Source: Bryopsis sp. KO-2023 (lineage: Eukaryota; Chlorophyta; Ulvophyceae; Bryopsidales; Bryopsidaceae). From it: a stretch of 64,000 nucleotides of DNA. A program made the translations under genes and the position numbers. Shown here piece after piece: positions 9,026 to 18,287 of the stretch. Position 1 is the first letter of the stretch. Every line of letters starts with the position of its first letter. The stretch covers positions 1,926,001 to 1,990,000 of the forward strand of contig BSYQ01000007.1 of the NCBI GenBank assembly GCA_030272585.1, read 5' to 3'. Below the pieces are notes generated by a model that saw only the letters and a list, made by a program, of their open reading frames with translations, did no database searches and had not been told where the DNA came from.

Positions 9026-10246
9026 TCCTGGCCCTCCTGGTCGCCTCGATCCGTCTGGTCCATCATCATCGTCATCGCCTCCACCGCCCCCACCGCCGCC
9101 TGCTGGGTGCGTCCCTTGTCGCCGGTTCATCTGTCCAGTTGGGTCTCGTTGGCCCACTGATGCGTATGATCCCATCCCAGCGAATGGGTCCGATCCGGAG
9201 TTGAACCCTCCCCGACCACTCGTCTGCTGCATGGCTCCTGGTGGCACTTGTGCTGCGGGCCATGGTCTGCCTTGGTCGGGAGTTTGGTCTCGAATAACGG
9301 GACCTGGCCTGCGGTTCAACCTGGGTCCTGGGTCGGCGGTTCCTCTGGGAGGTAGGAGCACAGGTAAAGGTGCGGCGTTGACGTCCATAGATGATACCAG
9401 CGGTGCTTGAGATTGCCCTGACGAAGTGGCTACTGTTGGTGGCACGGCCGGTCCACCGGTCAGCCCTGTCGTGACCACGGGTACCAAAGGTGGAGCCGTT
9501 GGTGCCTGGACCGTCTGCGTTCCAACGTACACGGGAACGTGTTGCGGTCCTGTGGGCACCTGCTTGGACCATAGCTTGACGAGTTCTTCTACGTTGGGTT
9601 TGGCTTCTGTCTCGCGCCAAAGTCGGTCCTTGTCCTTCTCCAACTCCTTGGTAACCACGTCGAGTGTAGCTACAGCGACCTTGTTGTCGTTGAGCTGATG
9701 TGTGAGATACTCGGTCCTGGCCCCAAGGTTCTTGACATCGTCTTCTGCCTTGGCGGCCAAACGGTCCTGGCTCAGTTGGAGACGGCGCTCCAGTTCCGCG
9801 GTGAGCTGTCCATACTCTTGGCGTTGTGCCTCCAATCTCTCGGCGAGACCCGCGACCTGTTGATCTACGAGGGCCGCCTGCCGTTCTTCGGCTTCTCTCC
9901 TCTGGGCCTCGAGACGGTAGTCGAGATCTTCGGCTTGCTGTTCCAACAAAGCGGCTGCGTGCTCCTGTTGCTGCTGTAGCTGGCCCCGGACCTCTTCGAG
10001 GGCCGCCTGTAGGTTGGCCACGGTCCGGTCCGCCCATTGACCCGCGTCCACCTCCAGCTGGTTCATGCGTACGTCGGCTTGGTTGTTCTCGACGTGAACC
10101 TGCTGTACGTGCTGGTAGTTCTGCTGCACGAACATTGGTCCTTGGGCCGGTGGTGGAGGGTCGTCTTCGGTCCCCAAACTCATCTCGTCTCCCTCGTCCA
10201 CATGGTCGGGATAGGCTGGGGCTTCCTCGTACGGGATAAGGTCCAT
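9026..10246 (-). pseudogene. Outer-element gag, 5' part (coiled coil and proline-rich region)
   Basis: 407 codons from a true ATG at 10246. After an acidic, proline-containing start there is a long heptad-type coiled coil (about residues 55-200, rich in Gln, Glu, Ala, Leu), a Pro/Val/Thr-rich linker, and a Gly-rich segment with runs of Gly and Asp that enters the Gly-Pro repeat where the inner element inserted. A long coiled coil in Gag is not part of the textbook Ty3/gypsy plan. The frame matches 680-1639, so together they made a Gag of about 726 residues before the insertion. The last residues of the present frame run into the inner LTR and stop at once. Confidence 0.88.
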
Positions 10247-10605
10247 GCCTGGCGCCTAGCGGTCTCTCTGGCTGCGGCTCTGGCTCGTTGACCCTCGAGT
10301 ACCTCCAGATACAAGGCCTGGAAATCGGGGTCGTTCCTCTGTTCCTCCGTGAATACGGAGTCACAGGATCCCACGCTCTCCAAATCTTCGTCTCGCGGTC
10401 CACGCGGTACAGGTATGTCGGCCAAGCTGGGTCCGGAAACAAAAGTCAGAGGTGTGCCACGATAACTTGTTGGGTAGTCCACCTGAAACGCGTTCCAATG
10501 CGCGACGGTAGCTGGATCGGGAACGATAGGTGCTGCGGACACTGGCACTTGGAACTCCCAGCCAGTGGATGCGTCGGTCAGGTTCGAAGGTGTCGAAGGG
10601 TACAT
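10180..10605 (-). CDS. Short ORF upstream of and overlapping the outer gag
   Basis: 141 codons from an ATG (MYPSTPSNLTDAST) to a stop inside gag, overlapping it by 67 bp in the neighbouring frame (-1 shift needed to pass into gag). The composition is protein-like: Pro/Thr-rich first half, then an acidic helical stretch (FTEEQRNDPDFQALYLEVLEGQ) and an Arg-rich end. It could be the true N-terminus of Gag, joined by a frameshift or separated by a mutation, or a separate small ORF. I recognise no family. The gag frame itself is closed just upstream of its ATG. Confidence 0.5.
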   Translation of the reverse strand: MYPSTPSNLTDASTGWEFQVPVSAAPIVPDPATVAHWNAFQVDYPTSYRGTPLTFVSGPSLADIPVPRGPRDEDLESVGSCDSVFTEEQRNDPDFQALYLEVLEGQRARAAARETARRQAWTLSRTRKPQPIPTMWTRETR

Positions 10606-11059
10606 ATAGATCTCCTTGGTGATGCGGTTCGCGAGTCCGGGAACTCGCTCCGAAACCAGTTGATAAAAACACGGGAAAGTCTCGAGTAGTGGTAGACGTT
10701 ACGTCTAGAACCACGGAAACACGGATAAGAGTCTTTGCTTACAAGCTTACTCTAGAACATTGTTACCTCGGTCCGGATCCAATAAATATGGGGCCGGACC
10801 GACAACCTGGCAAAAGGAACGGTTGAGAGCTGTCGGACCCAGCGTCCACTGGACCGACAGATCCAGACCAAATCCTTCTCAGGACCGTTGGTTGGATTGT
10901 GTGGACACGGTAACTGCCACCGTGTCCACCTCTCACTTGGGTCAGTCGGACTGTACTGCTGGACCGGCTCTCGTACCGAACCAGGCACTGATTACCGGAC
11001 CAGGCTGATCCAGTCCGACTGGATTGACTTAGGTGAATGTGTACTCGTTCCAGAGTCCA
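10606..11059 (-). other. Outer element 5' end: leader and probable LTR
   Basis: No coding sequence. This stretch must contain the 5' LTR of the outer element and its junction with the tyrosine-recombinase element. I could not place TG/CA ends with confidence because the partner LTR is outside the window. It contains a perfect 11-bp hairpin (10901-10929) and many short repeats of the type CCGGACC/GGTCCGG. A near-palindrome AGACGTTACGTCT lies around 10693-10705. Confidence 0.5.
10901..10929. repeat. Perfect 11-bp inverted repeat with 7-nt loop
   Basis: GTGGACACGGT at 10901-10911 pairs exactly with ACCGTGTCCAC at 10919-10929. It lies in the presumed LTR or leader of the outer element and could be an RNA stem-loop or a protein site; no further evidence. 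Confidence 0.7.
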
Positions 11060-11590
11060 CATTCGTATCACCTGGAGGTTCTGCTGGCCGACAACGCACT
11101 CTTTTTTCGAGAGCGCTATACCAAGGGCGTCGGCTCCCAAAGTTCGCAGCGGTTGCGCCTGCGCACCCTCAGGGATCTCCCCTCCTTTCTCCTGGACCTA
11201 TACCTGCTCTATTTTTCCCGGCGTCGCGAAGCCTGGATCGCTGCTGGCACGGAGTCTTCCTACATTTGGCAGTTACCTGCTGACCCTCCCCCCACCACCG
11301 GTGCCTCCATTCGCACCCGGTTTCAAGCCTTCTGTGAGTTCTACCAACCTATGCTGCCCCTAGGCGACTGGACTTCGCACTCTCTGCGTCGTGGTGGCGC
11401 TACAGCGGCTCTCCATTCCGGCGTTCCCGTTTGGAAGCTGCGCATTTGGGGTGGATGGTCTGCCCGCTCTAACGCAATCTGGCGTTATTTGGACTTGGCA
11501 GCTTCGGCAGCACCCTTTGGCGCTACCCTGTTCGCGGGCTTGTCTGCGCCTCCTGCGTCTTTTCTCGACGATACTTCTGTCTTCGAGTGA
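11060..11590 (+). pseudogene. Tyrosine recombinase, C-terminal catalytic part, of a DIRS/PAT/Ngaro-like retrotransposon
   Basis: Open frame ending at 11590. It shows the second half of the tyrosine-recombinase fold: HSLRRGGATAAL (H-x-x-R box) and GGWSARSNAIWRYLD, with the W in the usual His/Trp position and the nucleophilic Tyr. The first Arg box is missing because the 5' side is cut off at the junction with the outer Ty3/gypsy element near 11.05 kb. In DIRS-order elements this enzyme replaces integrase. The split direct repeats immediately downstream support the assignment to the PAT/Ngaro-like branch. The rest of the element (gag, reverse transcriptase, RNase H) is not visible in the window, so this copy is broken. 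Confidence 0.85.
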
Positions 11591-11608
11591 CGCAGTGGCG
11601 GTTCGGTG

Positions 11609-11725
11609 GGCATATTTGATTTTCGAACATATGGGACAGTTTTTTAAAGGTTGAATGAATGATTTCTTGGAGTGTCTGTGTGGTTGTGTTGGGGTGGGTA
11701 CTTCGAGCCAGTTTTTTCCATAAAT
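11609..11725 (+). repeat. Split direct repeat B1 (117 bp)
   Basis: Identical by eye to 12040-12156. It begins GGCATATTTGATTTTCG, 18 bp after the recombinase stop. Position and spacing match the B1 copy in the A1-ORFs-B1-A2-B2 layout of PAT/Ngaro-like elements. Confidence 0.9.
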
Positions 11726-12039
11726 GTTATTAACTTCCAGTTCATGAGTTTATGGGCTGGGTCGGTACTGGGCGGGTTTTGCTGGCACAGTCAGCCGCGG
11801 CTGACGCATTTGTGGCAGCGCTTGCGTTTTGTGTTTGGGGCAGCGTGCGCCTTGTTCTAGTTTGTGGCTTTAAAAGGCGTTGTCCTTATGTTCTCGCCAC
11901 CTTTTTGCTTTTCCCGCCCACCCGGCCCGTTTTTCTTTGGTATTTTGTGCAGTTTTTTGTTTAAGTCCTGCACGGGGAAAAGAGAGTTACAGGGAAATGA
12001 ATGAGGATTTTGTATAGGGGGTAATCTCTTTCGGACAAA
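11726..12039 (+). repeat. Split direct repeat A2 (about 314 bp)
   Basis: The sequence between the two B copies. In PAT/Ngaro-like elements it repeats the left end (A1) of the element. A1 is not in the window, so the identity of this block as A2 is inferred from position only. No ORF. Confidence 0.65.
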
Positions 12040-12156
12040 GGCATATTTGATTTTCGAACATATGGGACAGTTTTTTAAAGGTTGAATGAATGATTTCTTG
12101 GAGTGTCTGTGTGGTTGTGTTGGGGTGGGTACTTCGAGCCAGTTTTTTCCATAAAT
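12040..12156 (+). repeat. Split direct repeat B2 (117 bp), right end of the tyrosine-recombinase element
   Basis: Second copy of B1. It ends at 12156, exactly where similarity to the 30.2-30.5 kb locus begins. That marks 12156 as the right terminus of the element and shows what it inserted into. Confidence 0.88.
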
Positions 12157-12460
12157 TGAACACATTCTTGCAGGTGTGAAAACAGCCTCTCCCGGGGCTG
12201 GTGGTGAGCGCTGCGATTCTCTTCAACCACTCCAGCTGTCTGGGTGATGAGCAAAGTTCCAAAATGCGCGACCATTCTTTGATGGACTTTTGCATCTTGC
12301 TGTGGGCCTGTCAGCCACGAGATAGGCGTCAGAGACAGGCCATCGTCCATCCACACATTGAGTTGGGGGGACAAGGGAAATGGAGAGACAGATTTGACCA
12401 AAGAGTGAACTTACGTCTTCAAGATGTCCAATGGTCAGGATTTTTTTCGACTCAGCTTCT
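12157..12460 (+). pseudogene. Decayed copy of the last exon and 3' flank of the 30.3-31.6 kb gene
   Basis: This stretch matches the reverse complement of about 30.18-30.49 kb: the splice acceptor (CATTCTTGCAGGTGTG), the last-exon codons (SAAILFNHSSC here versus SAAILLNHSSC in the gene) and the sequence downstream of the stop (for example ACTCTTTGGT and AAAAAATCCTGAC). Here the second codon after the acceptor is TGA and the gene's stop codon is lost, so it cannot encode the same C-terminus. The rest of the gene copy is absent; it was presumably displaced by the tyrosine-recombinase element to the left. Confidence 0.8.
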
Positions 12461-15400
12461 CCAAGACACATGGTAGTCTTTGATTTTGCTCAACTCGCGC
12501 AGTTTTTGTTTTTATTCCTCTCCACAATACTCTTCTGTCAAAACGTAAAACGAACATTTCCAAACTTTTGGAATAGATAGCTTTTAGATGGAAGAGAAGA
12601 ATGTCAATTCTTGGTTCATTTTTTTCCGGAAAACTTGTACAAATCCTGTGAACAGAGATGGGTCGAAGAATCAAAGATGCATGCAGAGTGGCATGCATGC
12701 AGTCTGCTGCATTTCGATTGATTACAGCCAACATCACATTTAAAAATAAATCACTATAAAAGGTCACAGATTTCCACAGATCCCTAGTAAGTAAACCAAA
12801 TCATGACCATTTCAAATCTTCCTGTTTTTTTTCTCCCTGAACGAAAAAGCCAATTGAAGCTGCTGCATAGTGTTGGGACACCCAGTCAACCGCATGAATT
12901 TGAGCAACAATTCATGACCCCCTCCAGTTTTTTTTTTCCCCTGACATACAAAATAAGTCCCCTCAGAAAAAACCTCACTCTCCAGGCCTCCCCATTGTGC
13001 ACCCATCAACATAGCACACTCAAAACTTGAGTTTTGCCTCGGTTTTTCATCCTAGCAAAGCCATGGTCGAAACTTAAAAACCAGCAAAATGAAGCTGAGA
13101 GGACACCATCTATACCCGCACATTTTATATAAAATGTGGAGGTTAATGTGTGAAATACTGTTAAATACGCTTATGTATGAACCACTGGCAACTGCTCCAG
13201 CTCCAGCTCCACATAAAAATGCCAACCCTTGAAAAGAGTGCAGAAATCATCAAACTCCAGAACCTCACTTCAGCATGATTTCAACCATGATTTTTTTTTT
13301 TTCTTCTATTCTGCCCTTTTTTGGGGGCATCCCTTTTTTTTCTGTTGGAAACGGGGCGAGGAAAAAAGGGATCTTTTTTTTCTTTCTTCCACTTCAGTTC
13401 AAAATCGACTTCGAAACCTTGGATAATTAAACAAAAAACAGTAGAAAAATAGTAAGAACGGCACGATGTAAAAAAGACAGAAACGAAGGCAAATATTCTC
13501 TTCCCATCCTGAATTTGAATCCTTTACAAATAAAAGGCATCAAAAGAGAGGGAAAAAAGAAGATCAATGATACAAAGCCTTTGAAAAAAAAAAAACAACC
13601 CAATCCACCCCACCCCCCCCCCCCCCCCCCCCCCCAGCCCAATTTTTTTTCTCTGTTATGAAAAGATGTCCTTTGAATTCAATATTTAAAAACAAAAAAA
13701 AAAATGAAAAACTCGTATCCCCCTCGGAGAAAAAAAAAAAAAAAAGTTCGACGACGAATAACCAATCGGAAAGCATAGAAATCAATACAACCCCCAATTT
13801 ATTTCACCTTCCACACAATTCTGTGTCACTTTTTTCCTTTTTCTTTTTTTTTTTAAACCGTTCTTTTGCCGTCACAACAGAAGCAGCTTACCGGAGGAAT
13901 ATTTTCATGGAAAAAAAAGTAACCAAAAAAACGAGCGAAAATGTACGAGACGACAATGTTTCTTGCAAATATTCCTCCTGTTCGCTTCTCACTTTTTTTT
14001 TCCCTCCCTTTCACTTTCACCTTACAAACCCACCCACCCCAGTACTGGTGATGAACGCTTTTTTTCTTCTTCTTCTTTTTCCTTTTTTCACCCCTTGGTC
14101 TAGATCAAATCCCCCCCCCCCCCCCCCCAACGAAAAATGCCAGATAGTTTTCTGCACAATCAAAACCAACCCGATGAAAACAGCTCAACACCATGAGAAT
14201 AGGTTTCGACCGGAAAAAAAAAAAAAAAAAAAAAAAACCTTTCTTTTTCCCATTGCCATTCATTTTTTGCGTCGGTTTTGTAAGAACACCCTCCCCCTTC
14301 CCCCAAATCCAAAACATTGTGCAAGAAAGAAAGAAAGAAAGAAAAAGAGAGACGCACCCCCACATATTTGCGTACGTTTCTCTGTATTTTTTTTCCCCCC
14401 GTTATGATTGGTCACAGCGATGGACATATAAAAATATAGATATGAAAACCAAAAAGCAGTTACTGCAATAGGAGCATGTGACCACCCAAAAGCATTTGTA
14501 CAAGAAAGAAAACACCCCCAAGTTCACCAAAACAAAGAGAAGCAAAAAGAAAAAAATCAAATCAAAAACCAAACGAAAACATCAACACTAAATCCTCCTC
14601 CTTCTTGTTCTTTTTTCCCCCTTCTCTCTCTCTCTCTCTTTTTTTTTTTTACCTTTTTTTTCCCCCCAAATTCGGATTGTCTGTTCAGCATCATAAATTT
14701 TAATTATACGTAGAAGAAACAAAAAAAAAAACTCATCAAATAACACACCAATGAGAACTCCAGAAACGCGCACACATAGGGGCCAGCCTTTTTTTTTTCC
14801 TTAATTACCCCAAATATAGACCCCCCCAGTTTGCCTTTCCTTTCTTTTCTTTTCTCTTTTTTCTTTTTTAAATCCCTTCAAACCCTTTCTTTCTCGAAAA
14901 AAAAAGCGACAATCAAAACAAAAAAGGGAACGAGAGAAAAACACAACTTGCGGTGATTCACCGACAAACAGATTTTTATATATGCACACACACACGTGTT
15001 CCATTGAAGAGAAAAATGCACACCTATCAAAAAGTCAGTGCACAATAGTTTTTTTTCCCCTCCCGTCCCAAAATAAAAGTAAAGGCCGATATTTCCCCCA
15101 CCCCCGCAAAATTTTATGGGTTTTGTTTTTTCCCCTCAACAAAAAATTCAAATATTTCTTTTCGGCCCAATGAAACAACGACCAGTCGAATTAAAAAAAA
15201 AAAAAACCCACAAAAAAAAAAGAAACGAACGAACAAACACAAAGAAAACAAGAAAAAAAAATGCACCATGCATTTTCCCAATTGCAGCTTTTCTTCAATC
15301 ATTCCCACCCCCACAAATTTCCACCATTTTTCATATGTTTGTTTTCTCTAGTACTTTGTTTTGTTTTGGTTTTTTTTCTTTCTTTCTTTCTGTCACCCCC

Positions 15401-18287
15401 AAGGGCAAAAAACAAAACAAAAAAACAGCCTCAAATCACCACCCAAAATAGAAAGCACATCAGCTTTTTTTACATATATATAATTGAAGAAATATATATA
15501 TGATCACCTTGCCCCTCTTTACACTCATTTTTTTTTTTTAGTATGTGCATGATTTTTCTCTTTCCTCTTTTTTTGTTTTAAGCCATCCCTCATCCTGTTT
15601 TTTTTTTTTTTTTCATTCTTACACTTCATCGCCTTGTCCATAAAATTCCCTCGCCAATATTCGCAATTTTTTTTTAACTTTTTTTTCCCCTTTTTTGTGG
15701 AACGTATTAATTCCAACCCTTTTTTTTTTTTTGTTTACTTCAAACATTTCTCTTTGTAAACTTTTGTTGCTCTTTTTGCTTTAATGCGAGGCCCGTCAAA
15801 AAAAAAAAATCATGACTTTTTATCATCAGGGACCTGGGTTACAGGTTATATAATATTGAAAAGAAAATTAAACCAAAAAAAATATATGAAAAAAAAAGCA
15901 ATGAGAAAAAAAAAAACTGAACAAAGAAAGGATATTGTAAAAAGCCTATCACAAATCAACCGTTGCAAGGAACAAAAAATCCATTTATGAAAAATGTTAA
16001 CTACTATGCCATTTTTTCCCCCACTGATTCCCCCAAAGTTTGCTTCTTTTCTTTTGTTTAATCCAGAAAATAACCAAATGCTATATATTCTTGCAAGATC
16101 GTGTTTTTCTTTTCTTTTCCCCCCTTTACTTTTTTTTCTTTTTAAAAGAAGAAAAATGCCCCGATTCCAACCACAATCGAAATCAATATGACCCCACCCC
16201 ATTGTTTTTTCCACACCCCTTTTTTTTTCCCCTTCTTCCATTTGAATTTTTCTTTTTCCCTCACCCCCCCCCAAACCAAGATACACAAACGCACAACATC
16301 CCTCCCCCCTTTTTTTTGTTTTTTTTTCGTTCGAAATCAGAATTCAACCTAATACGGCTTCCGAAATAAAAAGAATAAACCCCTCGAGAACCAACCTCTT
16401 GTTTTGTTTCGTCCCTTGTTTTGTAATGTTTTTTCTTTCTTTCCTTTTTTTTTTTTTTTTTTCTTTTCCTCTTGCTCTTGTGTATAGAAAATCATGTTCA
16501 TGTGAAAATCAACTGGATCCCTGAAGGTTGGGATCAAAATGAATCATCCGTATATATCACCCCCCCCAAAAAAAAGAGAAAAAAGCCCACAAAGATGATT
16601 TAAAAACCAAAAAAAAAGGAAACCACGCCATACTACACAAGCCAATTCGCTAAGTGCCAATTTTTTCTTTTTTTTTTTATAAAGTTCTTAGTTGTTTTGG
16701 TTTTTTTTGACCGAACCTGGTGCGATCAAACATATAAAAGGGGATAACCCTCCCCCCCCACAAAAAAAACCACACATGCACACACAAGCATTCAATCCAT
16801 CATATCCACACAGCTTTGTCGCAATTTTTTGCTTCTTCTTCTTTCCTTTTTCCCTCCTAAACACAAAACCTGTCAATTTTTTTTCCAACTTCTGTTTTTC
16901 AGTTTTTTTTTCTTTCCTTCATACATGCATATACCATAAACCACCTTAGCTTTCTGGGAATAAATATATTGCATCCTTGAACATAGGAGCAAGTACATAT
17001 ATATATTTTTTTTCTTCCCCTCCCACCCTGTTCTTTTCAAATATATACCTATGTGTATATATATATATATATGTATATATATATCTCCGTCACTGACCCC
17101 CCCTTTCCCCTTCTTCATCAATATTATCAACCATTATCCTTTTTGGACCTCGAAAAATATCATCAAGGCAAAACCCCTTTTCCTTTTTTCTTTGTTTTCC
17201 CAACCCCACCAGAAGTCCGCGAAAAAAAAAAAAAAAAAAGAGCCCATAAAAATATCTTTTTGTTCTCTGTTCTCTTTTTCCTTTTTCTTTTTCTTTTGTG
17301 TGTATAGCAAAGCAACCATCCCCCAACATACAACCCTTTCAACAAAAACCAGAAAGAAAGTCGAAATTATGTGCAAAAAAAAAAAAAAAAGAAGCCAACA
17401 ACAATACATATGTTTTTTTTATGTTTTCAAAAAAAAAAAGCACGAACGAAAAAAAAAAAACGTGAAAAAAAACAAACACCACCACTACCATTTCAAATTC
17501 TGATATGGTGATGCAACTTTTTTTTTCTCTCTCCTTTAAAAGAAAACAAGCATAAAAAAAAGGGGAAAATCCCATCACAGTCCCAAAATCAGCCCTTCTG
17601 GGCTCACGCAGGTATTTCATATTCTTTCTCTTTTTTTTTCCTTTTTTTCCCCCCTGTGGTCATATGACCATCAACTGGATCTCAAATATCAAAGCAAATC
17701 TTGTTCCAAACTGTCGGTCCATCAAAGACCACGTCTCGGCCCGTTTTAAAATTCTTTATGTATAGATCTGTGCATAATGCTGTCGTTTTTTTTTTCTTGC
17801 ACGAAAAGAAACACCTCAATATTCGTAAAACCAACAAAAAAAAAGACCTTCAAAGATTCTTAATCCTTTCTCCAAAAAACCACCCAAATTGGCACCCCCT
17901 CCCCCCCCTCTTCTTTTCAAACAGAAAACACCACCACGGGCATTTTCGTCTGTAATGTTGCAAAAGGAATTTCCAGTATATCACAAGAAAAAAAAAAACG
18001 AAAAAAAAAGGAAAAAAAAAGAGACAAAAAAAAAGAAAGAAAACATACAAGTGCCGAGCGAATGCAAGGCTAACTCAAAAAACCACCCTAATCCCTCTTC
18101 AAACGACTCTCGTGCATTTGCAAGGCATCGTTTTTTTTTTTGTTGTTGTTGCTGATTTAATGTTTTTTTTTCTTTTTTTTTTTTGTATTTTTTTTTTTTT
18201 TCGGACACATCCTTACAGTATTTTTTTTTTGTTTTTGTTTTTGATCTCTTCGAAAAAAGCAAGCCAACTGAAAAAAAAAAAAATCAA
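12461..18287. other. 5.8 kb low-complexity non-coding region
   Basis: No credible exon on either strand. The plus strand is made of runs of A, T and C with conspicuously few G, so the sense strand of the downstream-ending U2AF gene is G/T/A-rich here. It contains poly-C runs (13613-13635, 14111-14128), many poly-A/T runs of 10-20, a (CT)n tract near 14623-14640 and a (TA)n tract near 17055-17085. Short ORFs here are all lysine/phenylalanine-rich translations of homopolymers and are not genes. It may be a very long 3' UTR or read-through region of the U2AF gene, or plain intergenic DNA. Confidence 0.75.
13613..13635. repeat. Poly-C tract (23 C on plus strand)
   Basis: Uninterrupted run of 23 C. 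The complementary G run could form G-quadruplex structures; the length may vary between individuals or be misjudged by assembly. Confidence 0.9.

Larger units (their letters stand above)
1..11040 (-). mobile_element. Outer Ty3/gypsy-type LTR retrotransposon, 5' half, disrupted by a nested element
   Basis: Reading on the minus strand from about 11.04 kb there are, in order, a non-coding region that should hold the 5' LTR, a short ORF, a long gag with coiled coil and CCHC knuckle, and the start of pol with an aspartic protease that runs off the left edge. The gag is split by a complete second retrotransposon (1645-9025). Removing that element and one copy of its 5-bp target duplication leaves gag in one reading frame. 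The element is clearly GC-richer than its surroundings. Reverse transcriptase and integrase would lie left of the window, so the family assignment rests on the protease, the knuckle and the gag layout. The right end (5' LTR start) is not exactly placed; it lies where tyrosine-recombinase coding sequence begins, about 11.03-11.06 kb. Confidence 0.85.

Noticed and set aside
9072-10442. 456-codon Arg/Pro-rich ORF on the minus strand in another frame over the outer gag
   Set aside because: GC-rich coding sequence gives long shadow frames. Its composition is that of a frame-shifted coiled coil, while the gag frame has heptads and continues across the nested insertion.
12830-18260. Numerous Lys- or Phe-rich ORFs of 60-250 codons
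   Set aside because: They are translations of A, T and C homopolymer runs on both strands, lack domains, and have no splice partners.
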